Below are positions 1-6,386 of a stretch of 8,419 nucleotides of DNA, piece after piece. The translations under genes and the position numbers were made by a program. The notes below the pieces were generated by a model that was given only the letters and a program-made list of their open reading frames with translations, did no database searches and had not been told where the DNA came from. How positions within the stretch are numbered: position 1 is the first letter of the stretch; every line of letters begins with the position of its first letter. The DNA lies in the NCBI GenBank assembly GCA_955652845.1, contig CATPBY010000524.1, positions 1-8,419 of the forward strand, given 5' to 3'. The DNA comes from an uncultured Terriglobales bacterium. Its GTDB lineage: Bacteria; Acidobacteriota; Terriglobia; Terriglobales; Acidobacteriaceae.

Positions 1-29
1 CTGGACAGCCGCCCCCGGCGGCTGTCCAG
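1..29. repeat. Perfect GC-rich hairpin (intergenic palindrome or terminator stem)
   Basis: Positions 1-13 are the exact reverse complement of 17-29, leaving a 3-nt CCC loop. This gives a 13-bp perfect stem rich in GC. No T-run follows on the + strand. The left edge is cut by the window, so the stem could be longer or could end an upstream gene. From memory, GC-rich palindromes built around a GGACAGCC-type core are common between genes in Acidobacteriota. A REP-like element or a bidirectional terminator is therefore more likely than an operator. The symmetry is certain; the role is inferred. Confidence 0.7.
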
Positions 30-129
30 GCCGGGCAAAGCTCGGCGGTGTTGGTGCTGTGGCCGCCCCGGGACTGTCCCTTTGCCTACAGAACCGCTGG
101 GCCGTTCCGGGCAAACTTAACGAAACCTC

Positions 130-159
130 GTGCCAAAGGTGTCTCGAATTGAGTAAAAT
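130..159 (+). promoter_or_regulatory. Possible sigma-70-type promoter of the small helical protein gene
   Basis: A TAAAAT hexamer at 154-159 matches the -10 consensus at five of six positions. GTGCCA at 130-135 matches the -35 consensus at four of six, with an 18-bp spacer. Transcription would start near 166, giving a leader of about 70 nt before the ATG at 236. A 10-bp palindrome (163-172) lies just downstream of the -10. The match is modest and could be chance. Confidence 0.3.
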
Positions 160-235
160 GCGGTAAGCTTACTTCACACAGCTACTCGTCAAAGCGCCTC
201 TGCCGTCGTACCCCATATACGAAAGGAGTTAAGCG

Positions 236-634
236 ATGTGGAAGAAGGAAGAGGACGCAGATCTGGGACGCCCGCCAGTCTCTTCGGCGCCAGTAACCAT
301 GGCGACCTATACTGACGCAATGAGCGCGTTCACCAAGAACGCTACAGCCTTCATCGAGCAGATCCCACTGTTTACGAAGGCTCGGGATTCCTACGAGCAG
401 GCGATGAGAGTCAGCGCCGAACTGCGTGGCGTTTTGGATGCCGGTGACGAGAGTTTGCGCTCTCTCATGGCCCAAATGGAGCAGGCAATCAATAACCGGG
501 TCGAAAAATCGACGGCTTTTGACAAGAAAAAACCGGAATTGGTGAAGGCCGACATAACAAAACCTGATAAATCTGATGGCCGCGCCCCGGCGGTGAACGA
601 ACTTTCCTATCCCAAGTGGAGCGATTTGCCGTAG
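236..634 (+). CDS. Small helical protein of unknown function
   Basis: I do not recognise this 132-residue protein as a named family. The start is well supported: an AAGGAG Shine-Dalgarno (223-228) lies 7 nt before the ATG. An alternative ATG at codon 22 has no such site. There is no signal peptide or membrane segment, so it is probably cytoplasmic. Residues 1-21 form a charged, proline-containing lead beginning MWKKEED. From memory this resembles the N-terminal tails of acidobacterial bactofilins, but the bactofilin beta-helix domain is absent. Residues 22-92 look continuously alpha-helical and amphipathic, with patterns such as AFTKNATAFIEQIP and ESLRSLMAQMEQAINN that suit a helical hairpin or coiled coil. 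Residues 93-132 are lysine-rich then polar and probably disordered, ending PKWSDLP. It stands alone, with wide gaps on both sides. The reading frame is convincing; any role would be guesswork. Confidence 0.75.
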   Translation: MWKKEEDADLGRPPVSSAPVTMATYTDAMSAFTKNATAFIEQIPLFTKARDSYEQAMRVSAELRGVLDAGDESLRSLMAQMEQAINNRVEKSTAFDKKKPELVKADITKPDKSDGRAPAVNELSYPKWSDLP

Positions 635-742
635 GCGACTGCAGTTGATGCTCAGATTGCGGGATAGCCGAAAGCCATGTCGGCAATGGGCCCTTGTCGG
701 GTGCCCCAACCGTCGCTTTTTTTCGCAATGAATTGTCCTGTT

Positions 743-773
743 TGTGCAGCTTCGGTCACAGCGAAGCTGCACA
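743..773. repeat. Perfect 12-bp hairpin in intergenic region
   Basis: Positions 743-754 pair perfectly with 762-773 around a 7-nt loop (755-761). No T-tract follows in either orientation, so it is not a canonical intrinsic terminator, although a T7 run occurs upstream at 717-723. It lies between the stop at 634 and the next start at 900. It could be an RNA stem in the leader of the downstream gene, a 3' end stem of the upstream one, or a dispersed palindrome. Confidence 0.6.
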
Positions 774-899
774 TATTCGTCACTCCTACGTCTGGATTCA
801 GGCACTTAGCCCGCCCGCTATTGGCACCTGACTTGCGCTCTCTCCTGCGGGGCTTTCCAGGTCTGGCATTCCGCTTCTCGCCGCCCCTGATCGAAAACT

Positions 900-1931
900 A
901 TGAAGAAACTCCTGACAGAGGAGCTCTCGACCGCGCCCAGGAATACTCACCAGGGTGCATCTCGTTGGTTTGAGTTTGACGCCATAGTGCCCGGGGTAGA
1001 TAACCTGGAGTCTCTAAACCAAATTCAACTCGAACTAACGGCGAAGATTGAGGCAATGGATTCGCTGGAGATCAGCGACGTGAGGATGGCAAGCTCCGCC
1101 TGCGAAGTCCACGAGCACTCCCAGCCGGCCTGTTGTCAACAGTTATCACTATTTGATGGCGTCGACGAACCTGTGCGAGGCATGGTTTCCCAAAGCATGC
1201 CGAGCGTCCTGGGCTTCGTGGAAGATCTTTTGTTAACGCTCCAGCAGCCCCAAAAGGAAGGCACCGAAATCGGGTCTCGAGTTGATGCCCCAGTTGCTTC
1301 CCAAGTTTTAGACTTACCCGATATCGCCGGGCCGGTTGTTACCGGCGATAGCGAGCCTCCGCCGCCAGCCTCCGCGCCTGCGATTAATCAGGCTTGTGCA
1401 GCGGCCATACCAGTGGACATCGAGTTGCCTTCGCTGCCAACCGCAGCAGTGATTGTCTCGCAGGAATTGAGGCCTTGGCGTGTACGCAGCCCATGGTGGA
1501 AGCTCGCCGGAGCAGCCTTCATGACTGCGCTCGCAATAGGATGCTGGATTGCCTACAGCCATCGCCGGACGACATTGCCCGTGGGGGCCGCATTGCAGAA
1601 ATCCGACGCCTTGAAACAACAGATTCCCACGGCCTCTCCTAAACAACCACCGGTGATGGAAACCACTCCAGCGCCGATTTCGCCAGCTGCTGCGAAAGAC
1701 GCAGATCCGTCGGTTTCCACGAAAGCAGAAAGCCAGACCGCTACCCACAGGAACCGGCGCGTGCGAATAGGAGAAAATGAAATTGCTATCGGGGAGGATG
1801 TGACCGTGCGCTACTTCACGTCCCAGGAGCATGCCGAGCCGGTGCCACAGAGGGCCTCAGGCACATCAGGACCGTCACAACGCCCACTGCGACCGCCTCA
1901 GGCATCGATCTCGATGAAGCCTTCGCAGTAA
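900..1931 (+). CDS. Single-pass membrane protein of unknown function
   Basis: This 343-residue protein matches no family I can name. ATG 900 is the first start after an in-frame TGA at 888-890. No clear Shine-Dalgarno precedes it, and later methionines (codons 53 and 63) remain possible. Residues 1-150 are soluble and mildly acidic, with leucine-rich helical stretches at about 36-60 and 103-116. Residues 150-190 are rich in proline and alanine. A single hydrophobic segment at about 201-219 follows a basic, tryptophan-containing stretch (RPWRVRSPWWK). By the positive-inside tendency this suggests a cytoplasmic N-terminal half and an exported C-terminal tail, although HRR after the segment weakens that call. 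The tail (220-343) is low-complexity and rich in P, A, S, T and Q, apart from an ordered-looking patch at about 287-309 (VRIGENEIAIGEDVTVRYF). The layout of cytoplasmic region, one helix and disordered linker fits an envelope-spanning or anti-sigma-like regulator, but no diagnostic domain is visible. Confidence 0.75.
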   Translation: MKKLLTEELSTAPRNTHQGASRWFEFDAIVPGVDNLESLNQIQLELTAKIEAMDSLEISDVRMASSACEVHEHSQPACCQQLSLFDGVDEPVRGMVSQSMPSVLGFVEDLLLTLQQPQKEGTEIGSRVDAPVASQVLDLPDIAGPVVTGDSEPPPPASAPAINQACAAAIPVDIELPSLPTAAVIVSQELRPWRVRSPWWKLAGAAFMTALAIGCWIAYSHRRTTLPVGAALQKSDALKQQIPTASPKQPPVMETTPAPISPAAAKDADPSVSTKAESQTATHRNRRVRIGENEIAIGEDVTVRYFTSQEHAEPVPQRASGTSGPSQRPLRPPQASISMKPSQ

Positions 1932-2032
1932 GGACTTATCACCCAAATTCGCCCTCCAGGCAGTTGCTCTACGTCTCGGCAACCAACCTGCGCACATCGT
2001 TAGCATCAAAGATTGCTTTTGCAGGAACAGTC

Positions 2033-2067
2033 GGGAGAACAACGTCCAATGTTCCCTCCCTTTTTTT
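2033..2067 (+). terminator. Candidate intrinsic terminator
   Basis: GGGAGAACA (2033-2041) can pair with TGTTC (2050-2054) and, across a 2-nt CC bulge, with TCCC (2057-2060). The loop is 8 nt, and seven T residues (2061-2067) follow directly. It lies about 100 nt past the stop of the upstream membrane-protein gene, which it could terminate. The T-run also abuts the inverted-repeat element, so it may belong to that element's insertion site instead. Confidence 0.4.
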
Positions 2068-2215
2068 CGTCATCCCGAGCGAAGCCGCTTTTCAGGCGGA
2101 GAGAGGGATCTGGCGCGGATCATCACCGCACCCGGGTGGTGCAGGATCTGGTTTTCTCTCCACGATGCGATGTACCAAGCTACACGCAGGATCCCTCACG
2201 GAGCTTTGGATGACG
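2068..2215. repeat. 148-bp inverted-repeat element (REP/MITE-like)
   Basis: The outer ends are exact inverted copies: CGTCATCC (2068-2075) and GGATGACG (2208-2215). A second inverted pair lies inside: GAGGGATC (2103-2110) and GATCCCTC (2190-2197). The spacing differs between arms because the left arm carries an extra small stem, CCGC (2085-2088) with GCGG (2096-2099). The centre holds a near-palindrome around CCCGGG (2124-2141, 2-nt bulge). It encodes no transposase. From memory, a 'GTCATCC(C/T)GAGCGAAGC...GAGGGATCT' sequence recurs between genes in many environmental bacteria, including Acidobacteriota. I infer a dispersed non-coding repeat; only one copy lies in this window. Confidence 0.6.
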
Positions 2216-2350
2216 TCCGATGAATTGGGTGAATGGGATGATGCGTCATGAATTGAAAAGTGCGCGTCTCCAGGAGAAAACTCTCTGAGCGCAACGACAA
2301 GAGCAGTTTCAGGATCCAAAAAGCAGCATCAAGCTGGGCACGATGGCAGC

Positions 2351-3022
2351 TTGCCGGCGATGCTTTTTGATCTTGACGGCACACTCGTAGACAGCGTTTA
2401 TGAGCACGTCACCGCCTGGGCCCGTGCACTAAAAGACGAAGGGATTCTCCTGCCTAAATGGAAAATCCATCGACATGTCGGAATGAGTGGAGAGTCATTC
2501 GTGAAAGAAGTATTGAGAGAAGAGCGTATCGCAATACGAGAAAATGCCATTGCGCGCATGGAAAAGAAACATGCCAGATATTTCGCGAGGAGCACTCAAC
2601 GAATTCAAATTCTGCCGGGAGCGCGCAGTCTCCTCAAGCACTTGTCTAAGACTGGAATCAGGTGGGCCATTGCAACCAGCGGCGAGCGAAAGCAGGTGAA
2701 AGGGCTGCTCCAACCTCTTCACATACCAAAAAACGTTCCCATCATTACCGGTGACGATGTGGATCGTGCAAAGCCGTCGCCTGACGTGTTCTTGCTCGCC
2801 GCAAAGAGTTTGGGAGTGTCTCCAGGAGAATCCATCATTGTTGGCGATAGCCCTTGGGATGTTCTTGCGGCGGTACGTACCAAAGCCCTCGGGGTAGGTT
2901 TGCTTTGCGGTGGGTATAGCAAGGAAGAGCTTTGGCAGGCGGGTGCGTTTCGGGTTTATGAAGATCCAGCCGACTTGTTTTTGCACATGGAAGACTTAGG
3001 CATCCCTGGGGAGCAGCACTGA
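2351..3022 (+). CDS. HAD-superfamily hydrolase (phosphoglycolate phosphatase-like)
   Basis: A cytoplasmic magnesium-dependent phosphatase of the haloacid dehalogenase superfamily, subfamily I. It would use an aspartyl-phosphate intermediate to dephosphorylate a small phosphorylated metabolite. All four motifs are present. Motif I is DLDGT at residues 7-11, with D7 as nucleophile and D9 as acid/base. Motif II is the T109/S110 region (AIATSG). Motif III is K141 in KPSPD. Motif IV is GDSPWD (165-170), with D166 and D170 as metal-binding acids. Residues 14-85 form the helical cap typical of the phosphoglycolate phosphatase / beta-phosphoglucomutase group. The length (223 residues) is normal, and the exact substrate cannot be read from sequence. 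The start is uncertain. TTG 2351 is used here; ATG 2360 is three codons later and still leaves motif I intact. Neither has a good ribosome site. The frame is open back to 2252, and an AGGAG lies 8 nt before an in-frame CTG (2285). Confidence 0.9.
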   Translation: MPAMLFDLDGTLVDSVYEHVTAWARALKDEGILLPKWKIHRHVGMSGESFVKEVLREERIAIRENAIARMEKKHARYFARSTQRIQILPGARSLLKHLSKTGIRWAIATSGERKQVKGLLQPLHIPKNVPIITGDDVDRAKPSPDVFLLAAKSLGVSPGESIIVGDSPWDVLAAVRTKALGVGLLCGGYSKEELWQAGAFRVYEDPADLFLHMEDLGIPGEQH

Positions 3023-3108
3023 ACGATAGTTCACGCGCCCGTGATATCCTACGTGGAGTGGCTGCGTTCCCGCCTTGAGGGCAATTTTTCCGCAGTTCCC
3101 ATTAATTC

Positions 3109-4740
3109 ATGATCTCTGCAAGCAGTGTGTCCATGCGCTACGGCGCTAAAGTTCTGTTTGAAGATGTTACGACGGCCTTTACGCCGGGGAAGCGCTACGG
3201 TCTGACCGGCCCTAACGGCGCTGGTAAGTCGACCTTCATGAAGCTTCTGACCGGTGAACTGGAACCGCAGAAGGGAACGGTTGTGCGTCCCCGAAAACTC
3301 GGTGTGCTGAGCCAGGATCAGTTCGCCTTCGACGCCTACCGCGTGATCGATACCGTGGTCATGGGCAACAAGCGGCTGTGGGCGGCGATGGAAGAGCGCG
3401 ATCGCATCTACTCCCAGCCCGACATCACCGATGAAGATGGAATGAGGCTCGGCGAGCTGGAAGGCATTGTTGGCGAGGAAGACGGCTACACCGCCGAGAC
3501 CGACGCCGCAATTCTGTTGCAGGGGCTGGATATTCCTGACGACCTTCATGAACGGAAAATGGGGGAGCTGCAAGGTGGACAGAAAGTCCGCGTGCTGCTG
3601 GCACAGGCCCTGTTCGGGCACCCTCCGGCATTGTTACTCGATGAGCCTACCAACCACCTTGACCTGGATTCTATTCATTGGCTGCAGACTTTCCTGAATG
3701 AATATGACGGGGTGCTGATCGTCATCTCCCACGATCGTCATTTTCTCAATAGTGTCTGTACCCACATTGCCGACATTGATTACGAAACAATCATTACCTA
3801 TACCGGCAGCTATGACGACATGGTGGTGGCCAAGACCCAGGTCCGTTCGCAGGTGGAAAGCCAGAACGCGCAACGCGAAAAGAAGATTGCTCAGCTTAAC
3901 GAATTCATCGCGCGTTTCTCGGCCGGCACGCGCTCCAGCCAGGTGCAATCGCGGCGCAAGGAAGTGGAGCGGTTGCAGGTCACTGAACTGGCAAGGTCCA
4001 ACATCCAGCGTCCGTTCTTGAAATTCGAGCAGAAGCGCCCGTCAGGAAAACACATCCTGGAACTGGAGAGCGTGGACAAATCTTATGGCGACGCGCATAT
4101 TATTCGAGGCTTTACGGCAAGCGTTCTGCGCGGCGAGAAGATTGCTTTGATCGGCCGCAATGGCGCCGGCAAAACCACTTTGTTGAACGCGCTGCTGGCA
4201 AGCTCTCCAACTGTGCCTGACGCTGAACTGCGTAACACCAGCGGCTATGACGGGCCATTTCTCAGTGACGGCAAAGTTATCTGGGGCCATGAAGCTGCGG
4301 TCGGATATTTTGCCCAGGACCACCGCGCTTTGATCCAGGGGGAAATGACAGCATTTGAATGGCTGCATCAGTGGGATCTGTCGGCATCACACGAAGAAAT
4401 TCGCGGCCTGCTTGGTCAAATGCTCTTTCCGCGCGAGGACGCGATCAAGCCGACCGACGTTCTCTCCGGCGGCGAAGCGGCCCGATTACTTTTCTGCAAG
4501 CTCATGCTGCAGAAGCCTAACGTGCTGGTTCTCGACGAACCGACCAATCACCTTGATTTGGAATCGATTAACGCCTTAAACATCGCCCTGCAACGATACC
4601 CCGGCACCGTGCTCTTAGTCAGTCATGACCACGATCTGATCGACGAAGTTGCGACCCGCATCTGGCACTTCGAAGCCGACCACAAAATCACCGACTTCAA
4701 AGGTGTTTACGAGGAATATCGCGCCGCTGTTCCCGTGTGA
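3109..4740 (+). CDS. ybiT: ABC-F family ATPase, YbiT type
   Basis: A soluble protein with two fused ATP-binding cassettes and no membrane domain. ABC-F proteins act on the ribosome (E-site binding, translation control or rescue) rather than in transport. Cassette 1 has Walker A GPNGAGKST (34-42), a degenerate signature LQGGQ (154-158), Walker B LLLDEP with E179, and switch H208. Cassette 2 has Walker A GRNGAGKTT (349-357), signature LSGGE (452-456), Walker B VLVLDEP with E477, and H506. The linker of about 240-310 is charged and helical (QREKKIAQLNEFIARFSA), matching the interdomain tRNA-contacting segment. Stretches such as QDQFAF, ERDRIY and ISHDRHFLN follow E. coli YbiT closely, and the start aligns with that protein's start. 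Total length (543) is near that of YbiT. Cassette 2 has roughly 15-20 extra residues (about 362-395) between Walker A and the Q-loop. No Shine-Dalgarno precedes the ATG. The specific ribosomal role is not settled for this subfamily. Confidence 0.95.
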   Translation: MISASSVSMRYGAKVLFEDVTTAFTPGKRYGLTGPNGAGKSTFMKLLTGELEPQKGTVVRPRKLGVLSQDQFAFDAYRVIDTVVMGNKRLWAAMEERDRIYSQPDITDEDGMRLGELEGIVGEEDGYTAETDAAILLQGLDIPDDLHERKMGELQGGQKVRVLLAQALFGHPPALLLDEPTNHLDLDSIHWLQTFLNEYDGVLIVISHDRHFLNSVCTHIADIDYETIITYTGSYDDMVVAKTQVRSQVESQNAQREKKIAQLNEFIARFSAGTRSSQVQSRRKEVERLQVTELARSNIQRPFLKFEQKRPSGKHILELESVDKSYGDAHIIRGFTASVLRGEKIALIGRNGAGKTTLLNALLASSPTVPDAELRNTSGYDGPFLSDGKVIWGHEAAVGYFAQDHRALIQGEMTAFEWLHQWDLSASHEEIRGLLGQMLFPREDAIKPTDVLSGGEAARLLFCKLMLQKPNVLVLDEPTNHLDLESINALNIALQRYPGTVLLVSHDHDLIDEVATRIWHFEADHKITDFKGVYEEYRAAVPV

Positions 4741-4762
4741 GTTTGAGGATTGTGGCTTTGGA

Positions 4763-4778
4763 CGCGACCATGGTCGTG
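4763..4778. promoter_or_regulatory. Palindrome, possible operator upstream of the pirin gene
   Basis: Positions 4765-4776 form a perfect 12-bp palindrome (CGACCATGGTCG). It extends to 16 bp with one mismatched pair as DNA, or a G-U pair as RNA. It lies in the 117-nt gap, about 80 nt before the pirin start, between weak -35-like (TTGGAC, 4758-4763) and -10-like (CAACAT, 4781-4786) hexamers. The symmetry is certain. An operator role is a guess, since a couple of 12-bp palindromes are expected by chance over the whole window. Confidence 0.3.
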
Positions 4779-4857
4779 CTCAACATGGCAGCGTGATCCT
4801 AAACGTACGCAGCTGTTTGAGAATTTGAGACACAGATGTCTGCGCTGGAGTTGAAAT

Positions 4858-5763
4858 ATGTCGATCCGCCCGGTTAAACGTCTCATCAAGTCAAAGCCGA
4901 CTCTTGAAGGGGCGGGGGTGCATTTGCGCCGCGCCTTCGGTTTCGGCAACACCCAGGAATTCGACCCATTTCTGTTGCTTGACGACTTCCGCAATGATGT
5001 TCCTGAAGACTACCTTGCGGGATTCCCCTGGCATCCTCACCGAGGTATCGAAACCATCACCTACGTTCTTGCCGGGACCGTGGAACATGGCGACAGCATG
5101 GGAAATCGCGGCGCCATCGCTGCGGGCGACGTCCAGTGGATGACGGCCGGCCACGGGATCATCCATCAGGAGATGCCGAAGGGCGATGACGTCGGTCGAA
5201 TGCACGGGTTCCAATTATGGGCCAATCTTCCTGCCGCGCTCAAAATGACTGAGCCCCGCTATCAGGAAGTCAAGGCACTCGATATTCCCGGGATCACAGA
5301 CGATGACGGCACTCATGTGCGTGTGGTCTGCGGAAAGTTCTGGGGCAAGACGGGCCCGGTGGATGGGATCGCGGCCGAACCAATCTATCTGGATGTTTCA
5401 GTATCGCCCGGCAAGAGAAAGACGCTTCCGGTAGAAACGACGCGCCACGCCTTCGCTTACGTCTTTGCCGGATCGGGCAAATTCTGCAATGCCTCTGGCC
5501 CGCTTGCGGTGCCGACGGAAGCCATAAAATGGCTGGACACCGCTCCTCCGGTGGAAGCCGACAACCGTTCGCTCATAGTTTTTGATCGAGGTGATGAGGT
5601 CACCGTGCAAGCTGGTAGCGACGGAATTCGGTTTCTCCTGGTCTCCGGCAAACCTCTTGAAGAACCTGTTGCGTGGTACGGGCCAATTGTTATGAACACC
5701 CAGGAACAGCTAAGACAGGCCTTTGCAGAATTGCAGGAGGGAACGTTCCTGAAGAAACCTTGA
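4858..5763 (+). CDS. Pirin family bicupin protein
   Basis: A cytoplasmic metal-binding bicupin. Family members include quercetin 2,3-dioxygenases and redox-sensing regulators that bind transcription or metabolic partners. The N-terminal cupin carries the pirin metal site: H59 and H61 in WHPHRGIET, H103 and E105 in HGIIHQE. These correspond to the His-His-His-Glu iron ligands of human pirin. The surrounding signature TYVLAGTVEHGDSMGN and GDVQWMTAG is intact. The C-terminal cupin (about 175-285) is regular and lacks a second metal site, as is usual. The length of 301 residues is typical. A GGAG site (4847-4850) lies 7 nt before the ATG and fixes the start. The gene follows the ABC-F gene on the same strand after 117 nt, with a palindrome in the gap, and may have its own promoter. 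Whether it is a quercetinase or a regulator cannot be decided from sequence. Confidence 0.95.
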   Translation: MSIRPVKRLIKSKPTLEGAGVHLRRAFGFGNTQEFDPFLLLDDFRNDVPEDYLAGFPWHPHRGIETITYVLAGTVEHGDSMGNRGAIAAGDVQWMTAGHGIIHQEMPKGDDVGRMHGFQLWANLPAALKMTEPRYQEVKALDIPGITDDDGTHVRVVCGKFWGKTGPVDGIAAEPIYLDVSVSPGKRKTLPVETTRHAFAYVFAGSGKFCNASGPLAVPTEAIKWLDTAPPVEADNRSLIVFDRGDEVTVQAGSDGIRFLLVSGKPLEEPVAWYGPIVMNTQEQLRQAFAELQEGTFLKKP

Positions 5764-5797
5764 TTATTCCAACGGCTCCTTTTTTATTTTCTTCGCA

Positions 5798-5822
5798 GGC
5801 AGCCGACAGATAGTTGGCTGCC
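5798..5822. repeat. Hairpin downstream of the pirin gene
   Basis: GGCAGCCGAC (5798-5807) pairs with GTTGGCTGCC (5813-5822) around a 5-nt loop, with one G-U pair. The T-rich run (5779-5792) lies before the stem on the + strand, not after it. It is therefore not a standard intrinsic terminator, though a factor-assisted 3' end or mRNA-stabilising stem is possible. It sits 35 nt past the pirin stop and about 50 nt before the next start. Confidence 0.5.
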
Positions 5823-5871
5823 CGACCGGTTCAGTCTCGAAGGCCACAATCAGAGGTGTTAAACTGCGCGT

Positions 5872-6363
5872 ATGGCCGCCAAACAAAAATCTAAGAAGCA
5901 AAAAATTAATTCGAAGAGGAAAGCTCGTACCAGGAGTCAGCGGACGAAGAAATCGGTCAAGTCCGAAACCAGGTCCAAGGCAAGGACAAAGAAAAAATCC
6001 ACCAGGAAGCCGGTGGCAGTAAAGTCCGGATCCCGGGCTCACAAGAAAACCCGCATGTCGACTGGCACCGGGATCCAGAAAAGCAGGCGGCGATCAGGCT
6101 CGGACCAGAACTCCGCGGCATTCCCACGCCCGGGCAGGGGCGCCCATTCGGGTCAGCAATCGGGAGATCTGCAGGGATTGTCTGCCATCGAGGGTCCTGA
6201 TTCTGAAAGTGTCGATGAGTTGCTTGAGGAAGGGAATGCATTTGAGGCCGATGTGGTAAAGGGTGTCGAGGATGCGGACAACGCAGACGAAAGCGAAGTT
6301 CACACTCATGAAGTTCCTGAGGATGACGTTCCCGGCGAATACTTAGATGATGACAAGGAGTAG
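5872..6363 (+). CDS. Charge-split protein: basic histone-H1-like N-terminus, acidic C-terminus
   Basis: A 163-residue protein with extreme charge segregation. Residues 1-74 hold 31 lysines and arginines and one acid (E32), in repeats like KSKKQK, KARTRSQRTKK and ARTKKKSTRK. This recalls bacterial histone-H1-like or SPBKT-type tails that bind nucleic acid. Residues 75-98 are a Gly/Ser/Gln-rich link. Residues 99-163 hold 25 Asp/Glu and only two lysines, with an ordered-looking pattern: SGDLQGLS, DSESVDELLEEG, FEADVVKGVEDADNAD and VPEDDVPGEYLDDD. I recall this acidic module as the C-terminus of uncharacterised proteins in Proteobacteria and Acidobacteriota, but cannot name the family. No signal peptide or membrane helix is seen, so it is probably cytoplasmic. 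An AGAGGTG motif (5852-5858) is 13 nt before the ATG, rather far, so translation may be modest. It ends 23 bp from the convergent PEP-CTERM gene. DNA or RNA binding is inferred from composition only. Confidence 0.8.
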   Translation: MAAKQKSKKQKINSKRKARTRSQRTKKSVKSETRSKARTKKKSTRKPVAVKSGSRAHKKTRMSTGTGIQKSRRRSGSDQNSAAFPRPGRGAHSGQQSGDLQGLSAIEGPDSESVDELLEEGNAFEADVVKGVEDADNADESEVHTHEVPEDDVPGEYLDDDKE

Positions 6364-6386
6364 CGGATCAGGGGAGGTTCGCATCA

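Larger units (their letters stand above)
1932..2350. other. Long intergenic region with terminator-like stem and inverted repeat
   Basis: This gap of about 420 nt contains a terminator-like hairpin at 2033-2067 and the 148-bp inverted-repeat element at 2068-2215, both listed separately. The rest (1932-2032 and 2216-2350) shows no convincing gene. Short open frames cross the repeat, but they have no ribosome binding site and translate repeat sequence. An AGGAG motif at 2272-2276 lies in the leader of the HAD gene and bears on where that gene starts. Confidence 0.6.

Noticed and set aside
163..172. 10-bp palindrome GTAAGCTTAC as an operator
   Set aside because: Palindromes of this length are expected several times by chance in a window of this size.
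677..973. Open frame with an internal MNCPVCAAS stretch resembling a zinc-ribbon start
   Set aside because: It has no ribosome site, spans the perfect hairpin at 743-773, lacks a second CxxC, and overlaps the better-supported frame from 900.
1964..2251. 95-residue open frame
   Set aside because: It translates the terminator-like stem and inverted repeat, has no ribosome site and has no recognisable composition.
2351..5763. HAD, ABC-F and pirin genes as one functional operon
   Set aside because: Gaps of 86 and 117 nt, a palindrome before the pirin gene and unrelated functions give no support beyond shared strand.
5764..6042. - strand open frame opposite the basic protein
   Set aside because: It is a shadow of the lysine/arginine-rich codons and the T-rich spacer, with no ribosome site.
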